Source of the DNA: Pseudomonas sp. 21 | Lineage (GTDB): Bacteria; Pseudomonadota; Gammaproteobacteria; Pseudomonadales; Pseudomonadaceae | NCBI RefSeq assembly: GCF_000955805.1 | Contig: NZ_JYOA01000010.1 | Coordinates: 273,887 to 337,886, forward strand | Length of the DNA stretch: 64,000 nt | Reading direction: 5' to 3' | In this document: positions 10,056 through 20,306 of the stretch, in pieces | How positions within the stretch are numbered: the stretch's first letter is position 1 | How the letters are laid out: every line of letters starts with the position of its first letter | Notes under the pieces: model-generated | What the model was told of the DNA's origin: nothing | The model's database searches: none | The model's input: only the letters and a program-made list of their open reading frames with translations | Program-made: the position numbers and the translations under genes

Positions 10056-11018
10056 GTGACTAGAACGAAACGCGCAACCTGGCCCTGGCACGGGCTGACC
10101 GGACTGATCCTGCTGTTGATCGGCCTGGCCCTCTGGTACTCCACTTCGCTGATTTCCTACGAGTGGCGCTGGAACCGCGTCCCGCAGTACTTCGCCTACC
10201 AGGCCGAAGAACCCCTGCGTGCGGACAGCGTCTCGCGGGTAGAGAAGATCGAGGATCAGGGCGGTAACGCCCGCGTCACCCTGGTGGACGAGGACGGCAA
10301 GCAGCAGGTGCTGACCGTGGCTGCCGACAGCCTGCAGTTCTCCGAGAACGACGATGTCGCCGAGGGTGATGTCGTCGGCGCGACCCGCCACTGGGCTGCC
10401 GGCCCGCTGGCCTGGGGCCTGTGGACCACGGTGTGGATCTCCTTCGTTTCCGGCGCACTGGGCCTGTTCATCGGCCTGTTCACCGGTCTCTGCCGCCTGT
10501 CGAAGAACCCGACCCTGCACGACCTCTCGACGCTCTACGTCGAGCTGGTGCGCGGTACGCCGCTGCTGGTGCAGATCTTCATCTTCTACTTCTTCATCGG
10601 CACCGTGCTGAACCTCTCCCGCGAGTTCGCCGGTGTGGCGGCGCTGGCGCTGTTCACCGGTGCCTATGTGGCCGAGATCGTCCGTGCCGGCGTGCAGTCC
10701 ATCGCCCGTGGCCAGGATGAAGCCGCGCGCTCCCTGGGCCTGAACGCCGCGCAGTCGATGCGCCACGTGATCCTGCCGCAGGCCTTCAAGCGCGTGCTGC
10801 CGCCGCTGGCCGGGCAGTTCATCAGCCTGGTCAAGGACACTTCCCTGGTCTCGGTGATCGCCATCACCGAACTGACCAAGAGCGGCCGCGAGGCGATCAC
10901 CACCTCGTTCTCCACCTTCGAGATCTGGTTCTGCGTCGCCGCGCTCTATCTCGTGATCAACCTGCCGCTGTCGCATCTGGCGGGGCGCCTGGAGCGGAGG
11001 CTCGGCCAAAGTGATTGA
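10056..11018 (+). CDS. Amino acid ABC transporter permease (HisM/GlnP type) with periplasmic insert
   Basis: A 320-residue inner-membrane permease starting at GTG 10056. The C-terminal two thirds are a standard binding-protein-dependent transport domain with the coupling (EAA) loop [11 protein letters not shown] beginning at Glu222. The first span is at about residues 10-30. It is followed by an unusually long hydrophilic stretch of roughly 75 residues with a charged beta-rich look, before the conserved domain starts near residue 110. Its stop overlaps the ATPase start by 8 nt. It forms the membrane pore with the adjacent binding protein and ATPase. Confidence 0.9.
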   Translation: MTRTKRATWPWHGLTGLILLLIGLALWYSTSLISYEWRWNRVPQYFAYQAEEPLRADSVSRVEKIEDQGGNARVTLVDEDGKQQVLTVAADSLQFSENDDVAEGDVVGATRHWAAGPLAWGLWTTVWISFVSGALGLFIGLFTGLCRLSKNPTLHDLSTLYVELVRGTPLLVQIFIFYFFIGTVLNLSREFAGVAALALFTGAYVAEIVRAGVQSIARGQDEAARSLGLNAAQSMRHVILPQAFKRVLPPLAGQFISLVKDTSLVSVIAITELTKSGREAITTSFSTFEIWFCVAALYLVINLPLSHLAGRLERRLGQSD

Positions 11019-11745
11019 AGTCCGTAACCTGACCAAGGTCTTCGATACCCGCGGGCAGGTCGTGCGCGCGGTGGATGACGTCACCACCGGCGTGGCCAAG
11101 GGCGAGGTCGTGGTGGTGATCGGGCCGTCCGGCTCGGGCAAGTCTACCTTCCTGCGCTGCCTGAACGGCCTGGAGGAGTTCGACTCCGGCTCCGTGAGCA
11201 TCGACGGCCTCGACCTCGCCAACCCCAAGACCGACATCAACGCCTACCGTCGCGAAGTCGGCATGGTGTTCCAGCACTTCAACCTGTTCCCGCACATGAC
11301 CGTGCTGGAGAACCTGTGCCTGGCGCAGAAAGTCGTGCGCAAGCGCGGCAAGGCCGAGCGCGAAGCCAAGGCCCGTGCGCTGCTGGAAAAGGTCGGCATC
11401 GGCCAGAAGGCCAATGAGTACCCATCGCGCCTTTCCGGCGGCCAGCAGCAGCGCGTGGCGATTGCCCGTGCGCTGTGCATGGAGCCGAAGGTGATGCTGT
11501 TCGACGAGCCCACCTCGGCGCTCGACCCGGAGATGGTCGGCGAGGTGCTGGACGTGATGAAGACCCTGGCCGTGGAAGGCATGACCATGGTCTGCGTGAC
11601 TCACGAAATGGGCTTCGCCCGCGAAGTGGCCGACCGCGTGCTGTTCTTCGATCACGGCAAGCTGCTGGAGGACGCCGCTCCGGCGGAGTTCTTCGCCCAG
11701 CCCAAGGATGCGCGCGCGCAGTCGTTCCTGCGGCAGGTGCTGTGA
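11011..11745 (+). CDS. Amino acid ABC transporter ATP-binding protein
   Basis: This 244-residue ATPase of the polar amino acid family (GlnQ-like) starts at GTG 11011 inside the permease gene. It has Walker [10 protein letters not shown] (38-46), Q-loop region [10 protein letters not shown], signature LSGGQQQR beginning at residue 141 and Walker B/D-loop DEPTSALD from Asp165. It powers the importer encoded by the two preceding genes. A clear intrinsic terminator follows 20 nt after the stop. Confidence 0.95.
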   Translation: MIEVRNLTKVFDTRGQVVRAVDDVTTGVAKGEVVVVIGPSGSGKSTFLRCLNGLEEFDSGSVSIDGLDLANPKTDINAYRREVGMVFQHFNLFPHMTVLENLCLAQKVVRKRGKAEREAKARALLEKVGIGQKANEYPSRLSGGQQQRVAIARALCMEPKVMLFDEPTSALDPEMVGEVLDVMKTLAVEGMTMVCVTHEMGFAREVADRVLFFDHGKLLEDAAPAEFFAQPKDARAQSFLRQVL

Positions 11746-11765
11746 GGTTTTCGTCGCCGTGAAAG

Positions 11766-11788
11766 AGCCGCCTTCGGGCGGCTTTTTT
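11766..11788 (+). terminator. Rho-independent terminator of the amino acid ABC operon
   Basis: GCCGCC / TTCG loop / GGCGGC stem (11767-11772 with 11777-11782), extended by one A-T pair, followed by six T. It is well placed downstream of the ATPase gene. Confidence 0.9.
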
Positions 11789-11819
11789 GTGTTTGATCGG
11801 GGGCGAGGGATGGCTGTGG

Positions 11820-11887
11820 TAGGAGCGGACTCTGTCCGCGATGGCATTCGGCGCGATGCGGACCTATCGCGGACGGAGTCCGCTCCT
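11820..11887. repeat. Paired REP palindromes (REPIN-like)
   Basis: Two inverted copies of the GTAGGAGC-type Pseudomonas repeat (11820-11842 and 11866-11887), each itself an imperfect palindrome around GGACTCTGTCC / GGACGGAGTCC, separated by 23 nt. It lies between two convergent genes, the usual site for such non-autonomous elements. Confidence 0.85.
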
Positions 11888-11921
11888 GCGGTCACGGGGG
11901 CACCGGCGACAAATCCCGGAC

Positions 11922-11950
11922 AAAAAGAAACCGCCCCGGAGGGCGGTTTC
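11922..11950 (-). terminator. Terminator of rhlE
   Basis: A 10-bp stem (11927-11936 with 11941-11950) and 4-nt loop. On the minus strand the stem is followed by a run of five T. It lies just after the helicase stop. Confidence 0.85.
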
Positions 11951-11960
11951 TTCTACAGCA

Positions 11961-14066
11961 TCACTCGCGGTTGCGGGTCAGCAGTGCGGGACGCTCGGTC
12001 TTGCGGCGCGGTTCCAGCTCTTCCAGCTGCTCCGGCGTCGGGAAGCGGTCGGTACGAACCAGGTCGCGCTTGTTGATCACCACCGGCTGGCGGGTCGGCT
12101 TGGCGGCGCCGTATTCGCTCGGCTCGCGCAGCGGGGCGTCGTTCATGCGCGAAGCCGGAGCCTTGCCACCGCGCTTGCGCTGGCCGGCCTTGCCCTGAGC
12201 GTTGCCACCCTGGCCTTGGCCCTGGGGGCGACTGCCGCCGTTAGGCTTCTTGGCGGCACGGCCCTGACCTTGCCCTTGCCCTTGGCTGCGGCCTTGACCA
12301 CTTCCGCCCTGGCCGCCGCCCTGACCACCCTGGCCGCGAGCGCGCTGCTGGCCCTGACCCTGGTTCTGGCCCTGGCCCTGGCCCTGACCTTGCCCCTGAC
12401 CGCCACGGCGGCGCTGGCCGCGTTGCTGGTCCTTGTCCGGGAACGGGCTGACGTAGTCGGCACGGTTGCCGAAGTTGTCAAAGTCGTCGTCGAGGAACTC
12501 TTCCGGATCGCGGTTACCGTTGGCCTCGGCCTTTGGTGCGCGAGCCGGCTTGGCCTGCTGCTGGCGGCCCTGACCCTGCTGCTCCTGCGGCTGGCGGGGC
12601 TGGCGCGGTTGACGGGGCTCGCGCGGTTCGCGCGGCTCACGAGCCTGGGCGTTGGCGTTCGGCTGAGCGTCGCCGCCCTGGCCGTCGCCCTTCTTCTTGC
12701 CGCGACCGCCACGACGGCGGCGCTTGCCGGCCGGCTTGTCGCCGTCGCTGGCTTCACCTTCGGCGTTGGCAGCGGCGCTCTGCTGCTCTTCGGCCTGTGG
12801 CTGTTGCGGCTTGTCCTTGTTGCGGTCCTTGCGCTCGCCGCGCTTGGCCTTGTCCTTGCGCGGCTGGCGCTGGGAGGCTTCCTTCGGCTCGGGCTGCTGG
12901 ACTTCCGGCAGCACGGTGTCGGGGTCGAAGCCCAGCATGTCGCCATCGGGGATGCGCTGCTTGGTCAGGCGTTCGATGGCCTTGAGCAGCTTGTCTTCGT
13001 CCGGTGCCACCAGCGAGATGGCTTCACCGGTACGGCCGGCGCGGCCGGTACGACCGATACGGTGGACGTAGTCTTCCTCGACGTTGGGCAGCTCGTAGTT
13101 GACCACGTGAGGCAGTTGGTCGATGTCCAGGCCGCGGGCGGCGATGTCGGTGGCGACCAGGATGCGCACGTCGTTGGCCTTGAAGTCGGCCAGGGCCTTG
13201 GTGCGCGCGTTCTGGCTCTTGTTGCCGTGGATCGCGGCGGCCGGCAGGCCGTGCTTGCTCAGGTATTCGGCGAGGCGGTTGGCGCCGTGCTTGGTGCGGG
13301 TGAACACCAGCACCTGTTCCCAGGCGCCCATGGTCACCAGGTGCGCCAGCAGGGCGCGCTTTTGTACCGACGGAATGCGGAACACGCGTTGTTCGATGCG
13401 CTCGACGGTGGTGTTCGGCGGGGTGACCTCGATACGCTCCGGGTTGTGCAGGAGCTTGTTGGTGAGGTCGATGATGTCTTTGGAGAAGGTCGCCGAGAAC
13501 AGCAGGTTCTGGCGCTTGGCCGGCAGCTTGGCGAGGACCTTCTTCACGTCGTGGATGAAGCCCATGTCGAGCATGCGGTCGGCTTCGTCGAGGACGAGGA
13601 TTTCCACGCGGGACAGATCGACGCTGCCCTGGCCGATCAGGTCGAGTAGGCGGCCGGGGCAGGCGACCAGGACGTCGACGCCCTTGGACATGGCCTGGAC
13701 CTGCGGATTCATGCCGACGCCGCCGAAGATGCAGGCGCTTTTCAGGGGCAGGTCACGGGCATAGACCTTGAAGCTGTCGTGCACCTGGGCAGCCAGCTCG
13801 CGGGTCGGGGTCAGTACCAGGACGCGGGCCTGGCGCGGGCCGTGGCGGTGTTCGCGGTCCGGGTGGCCTTCGGGGAACAGGCGTTCGAGCACCGGGAGGG
13901 CGAAGCCACCCGTCTTGCCGGTGCCGGTCTGGGCGGCAACCATGAGGTCGCGGCCTTGCAGTACAGCGGGGATGGCGCGTTCCTGGACGGGAGTGGGGCG
14001 CGCGTAGCCGGCGGCTTCAACGGCGCCTGCCAGGGCCTCGGAGAGACCGAGGGAAGTAAAGGACAT
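11961..14066 (-). CDS. rhlE: DEAD-box RNA helicase RhlE with very long low-complexity tail
   Basis: The 701-residue protein begins with a complete two-domain DEAD-box core: Q motif RPTPVQ (23-28), Walker A AQTGTGKT (45-52), DEAD in [16 protein letters not shown], and [10 protein letters not shown]. It unwinds RNA in ribosome assembly and mRNA turnover. From about residue 385 a roughly 300-residue tail follows, first charged ([11 protein letters not shown]), then a nearly pure GQ repeat block, then a basic end. Its position next to metF corresponds to PA0428 of P. aeruginosa, often called RhlE2. The tail is long even for RhlE; such tails bind RNA and can drive condensate formation. Confidence 0.93.
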   Translation of the reverse strand: MSFTSLGLSEALAGAVEAAGYARPTPVQERAIPAVLQGRDLMVAAQTGTGKTGGFALPVLERLFPEGHPDREHRHGPRQARVLVLTPTRELAAQVHDSFKVYARDLPLKSACIFGGVGMNPQVQAMSKGVDVLVACPGRLLDLIGQGSVDLSRVEILVLDEADRMLDMGFIHDVKKVLAKLPAKRQNLLFSATFSKDIIDLTNKLLHNPERIEVTPPNTTVERIEQRVFRIPSVQKRALLAHLVTMGAWEQVLVFTRTKHGANRLAEYLSKHGLPAAAIHGNKSQNARTKALADFKANDVRILVATDIAARGLDIDQLPHVVNYELPNVEEDYVHRIGRTGRAGRTGEAISLVAPDEDKLLKAIERLTKQRIPDGDMLGFDPDTVLPEVQQPEPKEASQRQPRKDKAKRGERKDRNKDKPQQPQAEEQQSAAANAEGEASDGDKPAGKRRRRGGRGKKKGDGQGGDAQPNANAQAREPREPREPRQPRQPRQPQEQQGQGRQQQAKPARAPKAEANGNRDPEEFLDDDFDNFGNRADYVSPFPDKDQQRGQRRRGGQGQGQGQGQGQNQGQGQQRARGQGGQGGGQGGSGQGRSQGQGQGQGRAAKKPNGGSRPQGQGQGGNAQGKAGQRKRGGKAPASRMNDAPLREPSEYGAAKPTRQPVVINKRDLVRTDRFPTPEQLEELEPRRKTERPALLTRNRE

Positions 14067-14220
14067 GCGGGGTTCCTGTAGGCCGGCGACCTGCCGGCTC
14101 GAGGGCGCGTGATTTCAGGCTCGGGGCGAGCGCTCAGCCGATGGCTGGAAGCACCCCGTCCACGATACGCCGGCGTTGCGCTGGCCGGGATCGCGGACGG
14201 TAAGCCCGGAGCAATGATCC

Positions 14221-15069
14221 TCAGCGGGGGAGCTTGAGGTTGTTCCAGAGCGCCAGGCTGGGTTCAGCCTGGTTCAGGGTGTAGAAATGCAGACCGGGTG
14301 CGCCGCCCTCGAGGAGGCGTTCGCACATGTCGGTGATGACCTGCTCACCAAAGGCCTGGATGCTGGCGATGTCGTCGCCGTAGGCTTCCAGCTGCTTGCG
14401 AATCCAGCGGGGGATTTCCGCGCCACAGGCGTCGGAGAAGCGGGCCAGTTTGGTGTAGTTGGTGATCGGCATGATACCCGGTACGACCGGAATGCTGACA
14501 CCGAGTTTCTCTGCACGCTCGACAAAATGGAAGTAGCTGTCGGCGTTGAAGAAGTATTGTGTGATGGCAGAGTCGGCGCCGGCTTTGACCTTGCGCACGA
14601 AATTCGCCAGATCATCCTCGAAATTGCGCGCTTGCGGGTGAACTTCCGGATAGGCGGCAACTTCGATGTGGAAGTGATCGCCGGTTTCGGCGCGGATGAA
14701 TTCCACCAGTTCGTTGGCGTAGCGCAGCTCGCCGCTGGCCATGCCCATGCCCGACGGCAGGTCGCCGCGCAGGGCGACGATGCGACGGATGCCGGCGTCC
14801 TTGTAGTGGGCCAGCAGGGCGCGCAGCTCGGGCTTGGTGTCGCCGACGCAGGACAGGTGCGGTGCGGTCGGCACCTTCACATCGCCGTCCAGCTGCAGCA
14901 CGGTGGTCAGGGTACGGTCGCGAGTGGAGCCGCCGGCACCATAGGTGCAGGAGAAGAAGTCGGGCTTTTTCGCGGCCAGCTGGCTCGCAGTGGCCAGCAG
15001 TTTTTCATGGCCGGCTTCGGTCTTGGCGGGGAAGAACTCGAAGCTGAAACGGCGTTCTTTCTGACTCAT
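14221..15069 (-). CDS. metF: 5,10-methylenetetrahydrofolate reductase
   Basis: MetF reduces methylene-THF to methyl-THF with FADH2, supplying the methyl group for methionine synthesis. The 282-residue product is full length, with the N-terminal FEFFPAKT block (catalytic Glu), SCTYGAGGS and the folate/FAD barrel residues AQYFF-type (here ITQYFF). It lies 54 nt downstream of the HD-domain gene and in the same direction as ahcY, so the three form a methyl-cycle cluster, as in PA0430-PA0432. Its expression may depend partly on readthrough from the SAH-riboswitch-controlled ahcY transcript. Confidence 0.96.
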   Translation of the reverse strand: MSQKERRFSFEFFPAKTEAGHEKLLATASQLAAKKPDFFSCTYGAGGSTRDRTLTTVLQLDGDVKVPTAPHLSCVGDTKPELRALLAHYKDAGIRRIVALRGDLPSGMGMASGELRYANELVEFIRAETGDHFHIEVAAYPEVHPQARNFEDDLANFVRKVKAGADSAITQYFFNADSYFHFVERAEKLGVSIPVVPGIMPITNYTKLARFSDACGAEIPRWIRKQLEAYGDDIASIQAFGEQVITDMCERLLEGGAPGLHFYTLNQAEPSLALWNNLKLPR

Positions 15070-15123
15070 GGTCGTTCCTTCGGCGCCGCGTCATCGCGTG
15101 GCTGCCGGCATGTGCCGTCGACT

Positions 15124-15654
15124 TCAGAAGTAACGGCGGTAGTTGTCTATCTTCGTGCGCAGTCGCTCGGCGCTGGGCTCGTGCGCATGGCCGAGGACGG
15201 CCAGGATGCGCTGCGACTGAGCATGGTATTCGGCAATCTTGCTCCGCGCCCAGGTCGAGGGTGGCGGCTGCAGGTTGGTGATCCGGTCGCACAGCTTGAC
15301 GATCGCATACTGCGGCGCGCCGGTCGCCAGCCTTTCGAGGTAGATGTCGAATGGCAGCTTCTCGCCATTCACCATCTTGCTCAGGCACTGGGCGCCCTCG
15401 GCGACGAACTCGCCGAAACGCGTCTGCAGTTCCTCGAAGGGCACCGGGGTGTCTTCGAGCACATCGTGAAGCAGGGCGATCTGGACGGTTTCCGACAGGC
15501 GCTGGATGGGCGCTTCGCGGTCGGCCGCCATCACTTCGTTGGTCACCATCGCCAGGTGGACCACGTAGGGCAGCGTCGAGGCGGTCAGCGTCTGTCCGGC
15601 GTGCGCGCCGGCGGCGAAGATCCAGGCCTGGTTGTAGCTGTCCTGCAGGTCCAT
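15124..15654 (-). CDS. HD-domain protein of the ahcY-metF cluster (SpoT-HD-like)
   Basis: About 176 residues with the metal-binding pattern of HD phosphohydrolases: His in YVVHLAMV, the pair LLHDVLEDT and a later Asp in LCDRITN. These match the ppGpp-hydrolase-like HD fold (RelA/SpoT N-terminal type) without synthetase or regulatory domains. I start at the internal ATG at 15654 (MDLQDSYNQ) rather than the first ATG at 15720, because the first 22 codons would run through a 13-bp terminator hairpin belonging to ahcY. The true substrate is unknown; ppGpp or another nucleotide are possibilities. It sits between ahcY and metF. Confidence 0.78.
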   Translation of the reverse strand: MDLQDSYNQAWIFAAGAHAGQTLTASTLPYVVHLAMVTNEVMAADREAPIQRLSETVQIALLHDVLEDTPVPFEELQTRFGEFVAEGAQCLSKMVNGEKLPFDIYLERLATGAPQYAIVKLCDRITNLQPPPSTWARSKIAEYHAQSQRILAVLGHAHEPSAERLRTKIDNYRRYF

Positions 15655-15683
15655 GCAAGGTTTCCAGTGACGCCCAATGGCAA

Positions 15684-15713
15684 AGAGGGCAGACGATTGC
15701 TCGTCTGCCCTCT
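15684..15713 (-). terminator. Terminator/attenuator after ahcY
   Basis: A perfect 12-bp stem (15685-15696 with 15701-15712), extendable by one pair, with a 4-nt loop, 7 nt after the ahcY stop on the minus strand. The following T run is short (TTTG), so partial readthrough into the HD gene and metF is likely. Confidence 0.72.
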
Positions 15714-15719
15714 GGCACA

Positions 15720-17291
<1,572 letters not shown>

Positions 17292-17307
17292 TTATTGAAG
17301 CTTGCGG

Positions 17308-17335
17308 ATTATAGCCATGGCGCATGACAAGCCAA
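17308..17335 (-). promoter_or_regulatory. Sigma-70-type promoter of ahcY
   Basis: On the minus strand TTGGCT (17335-17330), a 16-nt spacer and a perfect TATAAT (17313-17308). Transcription would begin near 17301, about 40 nt before the riboswitch core. Confidence 0.75.
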
Positions 17336-17384
17336 AGGCTTTTGGTCGCGTTCGCGCACTGGATCGCGCCCGGGTTCCCCGCCG

Positions 17385-17422
17385 CGCCCGCGCCAGGGGC
17401 CGTGAAAACCCTGGCGCGGGCG
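17385..17422. repeat. 14-bp inverted repeat, unassigned
   Basis: A perfect 14-bp GC-rich inverted repeat (17385-17398 with 17409-17422) with a 10-nt loop, between the ahcY promoter and the end of the CoA-transferase gene. Neither side has a long T run. The 409-nt gap 17127-17535 is otherwise occupied by the riboswitch, the promoter and the repeat at 17474. Confidence 0.6.
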
Positions 17423-17473
17423 TCGTTTCGGGGATCGGGGCCGCTGCGGGGGCAGGTGCCGGTTGTCAGTCGC

Positions 17474-17506
17474 AGGGCGGATAAAGCGGCACGCTTTATC
17501 CGCCCT
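17474..17506. repeat. 15-bp perfect palindromic repeat downstream of the CoA-transferase gene
   Basis: AGGGCGGATAAAGCG (17474-17488), loop GCA, and its exact complement (17492-17506). The GGGCGGATAA...TTATCCGCCC type is a recurrent extragenic palindrome in Pseudomonas as I recall. It lies 30 nt after the convergently read CoA-transferase gene and could serve as its transcript end. Confidence 0.65.
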
Positions 17507-17535
17507 ACGGGGACGTCGTTGTTCGGAGAGGAACG

Positions 17536-18759
17536 TCAGATCACGCCGTCGTCGCGCAGCTTGCCGATGGCGGCCTGGTCCAGGCCCAGCACGCCTTCGA
17601 GGATTTCCTGGGTGTGCTGGCCGAGGGTTGGCGGGGCGTTGCGGTATTCCACGGGCGTCTCGGACAGGCGGATCGGGCTGGCGACCTGCGGCACTGTGCC
17701 GGCCAGAGGATGCGGCAGGTCCACGCGCAGCCCGCGGGCGATGACCTGCGGATCGGCGAACACCTGTGCCAGGTCATTGATCGGCCCGCAGGGCACGCTG
17801 GCCTGTTCCAGCACGGCTATCCACTCGGCGGTGGTGCGCATCACGGTGGACTGGCGGATCAGCGGGATCAGCACTTCGCGGTGTGCCACGCGCGCCTTGT
17901 TCGTCGCGAAACGCTCGTCGGTGGCCCACTCCGGGTGGCCCGCCAGTTCGGCGAACTTGCGGAACTGGCCGTCGTTGCCGACGGTGAGGATGAAGTCGCC
18001 ATCGGCGGTGGGGAAGTCCTGGTACGGCACGATGTTCGGATGGGCATTGCCCAGGCGGCGCGGCGGGTTGCCGGTGGTCAGGTAGTTCAGGGTCTGGTTG
18101 GCCAGGCAGGCGACCTGCACGTCCAGCAGCGCCATGTCGATGTGCTGGCCGATGCCGCTGACGTCGCGGTGGGCGAGGGCGGCGAGGATCGCGGTGGACG
18201 AGTAGAGGCCGGTGAGGATGTCGGTCAGCGCGACGCCGACCTTCACCGGGCCGGCGCCTTCCTCGGCGTCGGAACGGCCGGTCAGGCTCATCAGGCCGCC
18301 CAGGCCCTGGATCATGAAGTCGTAGCCGGCGCGCTTGGCGTAGGGGCCGAACTGGCCGAAGCCGGTGATCGAGCAGTAGATCAGCTTGGGGTTGAGCGCC
18401 TTCAGCGACTCGTAGTCCAGGCCATAGGCCTTCAGGCCGCCAACCTTGAAATTCTCCAGCACGATGTCGGCCTTGGCCGCCAGTTCGCGCACCAGGCGCT
18501 GGCCTTCGGGCTGGGTGAAGTCGATGGTCAGGGATTTCTTGTTGCGGTTCGCCGACAGGTAGTACGCCGCTTCACTGGTGTCGCGGCCGTCGGCGTCCTT
18601 GAGGAACGGCGGGCCCCAGGCGCGGGTGTCGTCGCCGCTGCCGGGACGCTCGATCTTGATCACTTCCGCGCCGAGGTCGGCGAGGATCTGCCCGGCCCAG
18701 GGACCGGCGAGAACGCGGGAGAGGTCGAGGACACGGATGTGCGAAAGGGCGCCGGACAT
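17536..18759 (-). CDS. gcdG: CaiB/BaiF CoA-transferase, probable succinyl-CoA:glutarate CoA-transferase
   Basis: A 407-residue class III CoA-transferase. The N-terminal HIRVLDLSRVLAGPWAGQ and AEVIKIERPG blocks, and GYDFMIQGLGG with the candidate catalytic Asp, define the family. The adjacent gene encodes glutaryl-CoA dehydrogenase, so the likely role is to activate glutarate (from lysine degradation) to glutaryl-CoA. I start at the ATG at 18759; the 18 upstream codons lack family similarity. It lies 138 nt downstream of gcdH on the same strand. Substrate assignment is from context. Confidence 0.88.
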   Translation of the reverse strand: MSGALSHIRVLDLSRVLAGPWAGQILADLGAEVIKIERPGSGDDTRAWGPPFLKDADGRDTSEAAYYLSANRNKKSLTIDFTQPEGQRLVRELAAKADIVLENFKVGGLKAYGLDYESLKALNPKLIYCSITGFGQFGPYAKRAGYDFMIQGLGGLMSLTGRSDAEEGAGPVKVGVALTDILTGLYSSTAILAALAHRDVSGIGQHIDMALLDVQVACLANQTLNYLTTGNPPRRLGNAHPNIVPYQDFPTADGDFILTVGNDGQFRKFAELAGHPEWATDERFATNKARVAHREVLIPLIRQSTVMRTTAEWIAVLEQASVPCGPINDLAQVFADPQVIARGLRVDLPHPLAGTVPQVASPIRLSETPVEYRNAPPTLGQHTQEILEGVLGLDQAAIGKLRDDGVI

Positions 18760-18897
18760 GCAATCACCTGCAGCTTGGATAGGGGCGGGGAGGGCGCAGT
18801 GCGGGGACTCCACGGTCCTCCCCGGGGCCTCTCGGGCGAGAGGTAAAGCGTGCGCTGGCTCGCTCTCCCGATGAGGCGGGCCAGCGCGGGGTACTAC

Positions 18898-20079
18898 TTA
18901 GAAGAACGCCTGGATGCCGGTCTGGGCGCGACCGAGGATCAGCGCGTGGACGTCGTGGGTACCTTCGTAGGTGTTCACCACTTCCAGGTTGACCAGGTGG
19001 CGGGCGACGCCGAACTCGTCGGAGATGCCGTTGCCGCCGAGCATGTCACGGGCCAGACGAGCGATGTCCAGGGCCTTGCCGCAGCTGTTGCGCTTCATGA
19101 TCGAGGTGATTTCGACGGCGGCGGTGCCTTCGTCCTTCATCCGGCCCAGGCGCAGGCAACCTTGCAGGGCGAGGGTGATATCGGTCTGCATGTCGGCCAG
19201 TTTCTTCTGGATCAGCTGGTTGGCGGCCAGCGGGCGGCCGAACTGCTTGCGGTCCAGGGTGTACTGGCGAGCGGTGTGCCAGCAGGCTTCGGCGGCACCC
19301 AGGGCGCCCCAGGAGATGCCGTAGCGGGCGGAGTTCAGGCAGGTGAACGGACCACGCAGGCCGCGTACGTCCGGGAAGGCGTTTTCTTCCGGGCAGAACA
19401 CGTTGTTCATCACGATCTCGCCGGTGATCGAGGCGCGCAGGCCGACCTTGCCGTGGATCGCCGGGGCGGAGAGGCCTTCCCAGCCTTTTTCCAGGACGAA
19501 GCCGCGGATCTGGCCTTCGTCGTCCTTGGCCCAGACCACGAAGACGTCGGCGATCGGGCTGTTGGTGATCCACATCTTGGCGCCGGTCAGGCGGTAGCCG
19601 CCGTCGACTTTCTTGGCGCGGGTGATCAGCGAGCCCGGGTCGGAGCCGTGGTCCGGCTCGGTCAGGCCGAAGCAGCCGATGTATTCGCCGCTGGCCAGTT
19701 TCGGCAGGTATTTCTGCTTGGTGGCTTCGTTGCCGAATTCGTTGATCGGCACCATCACCAGGGAGGACTGCACGCTCATCATCGAGCGGTAGCCGGAATC
19801 GATGCGCTCGACTTCGCGGGCGATCAGGCCGTAGCACACGTAGTTCAGGCCGCTGCCGCCGTACTGTTCGGGAATGGTCGCGCCGAGCAGGCCGGTTTCG
19901 CCCATCTCGCGGAAGATCGCCGGGTCGGTCTGCTCATGGCGGAAGGCTTCCAGCACGCGCGGGGCCAGCTTGTCCTGGGCGAACTGCTGGGCGCTGTCGC
20001 GCACCATGCGCTCTTCTTCGGTGAGTTGCTGATCCAGCAGCAGCGGATCTTCCCAGTTGAAGCTTGCTTTGGTCGCCAT
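18898..20079 (-). CDS. gcdH: Glutaryl-CoA dehydrogenase
   Basis: The 393-residue acyl-CoA dehydrogenase oxidises and decarboxylates glutaryl-CoA to crotonyl-CoA using FAD, with electrons leaving through ETF. The catalytic base Glu372 is present in YEGTHD near the C-terminus. The GcdH-type FAD/substrate segments [15 protein letters not shown] and [11 protein letters not shown] are intact, as is the arginine-bearing [10 protein letters not shown]. The start at 20079 (MATKASFNW) is preferred to an upstream ATG that adds a basic non-homologous leader. It diverges from the LysR regulator gene. Confidence 0.95.
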   Translation of the reverse strand: MATKASFNWEDPLLLDQQLTEEERMVRDSAQQFAQDKLAPRVLEAFRHEQTDPAIFREMGETGLLGATIPEQYGGSGLNYVCYGLIAREVERIDSGYRSMMSVQSSLVMVPINEFGNEATKQKYLPKLASGEYIGCFGLTEPDHGSDPGSLITRAKKVDGGYRLTGAKMWITNSPIADVFVVWAKDDEGQIRGFVLEKGWEGLSAPAIHGKVGLRASITGEIVMNNVFCPEENAFPDVRGLRGPFTCLNSARYGISWGALGAAEACWHTARQYTLDRKQFGRPLAANQLIQKKLADMQTDITLALQGCLRLGRMKDEGTAAVEITSIMKRNSCGKALDIARLARDMLGGNGISDEFGVARHLVNLEVVNTYEGTHDVHALILGRAQTGIQAFF

Positions 20080-20306
20080 GGAGAACCTCGAACGCAGACA
20101 GTGAAAGACCCGCACAAGTCTAGGCGGGCTCGGTGTGGGTCATCCTAGTCAGCCGTCGGGAAGCCGGGCAACCGACTAATTCGCATGCTGTTGTGCTATT
20201 TTGTCACTCCGTAATCGCAGGGTTGATGCGACTTTTGCCGGAATGGCCTCTATATCAGGCGTTCCTGGGGAGTTCTGCGCATCACGATATTCCGAAGAGG
20301 CATTCG

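Noticed and set aside
12180..12700. A repeat array in rhlE resembling CRISPR-like periodicity
   Set aside because: The periodicity is codon-level (Gly-Gln) inside an open frame; there are no spacers of constant length.
11841..13649. A 602-codon plus-strand frame opposite the rhlE tail, Leu/Ala-rich and membrane-like
   Set aside because: The apparent hydrophobic repeats are the complement of the Gly-Gln/Arg repeats in the helicase tail.
20133..20306. N-terminal extension of the LysR regulator by 58 residues
   Set aside because: It would fill the divergent promoter region, and LysR proteins start at the winged helix; GAAGAGG supports the start at 20307.
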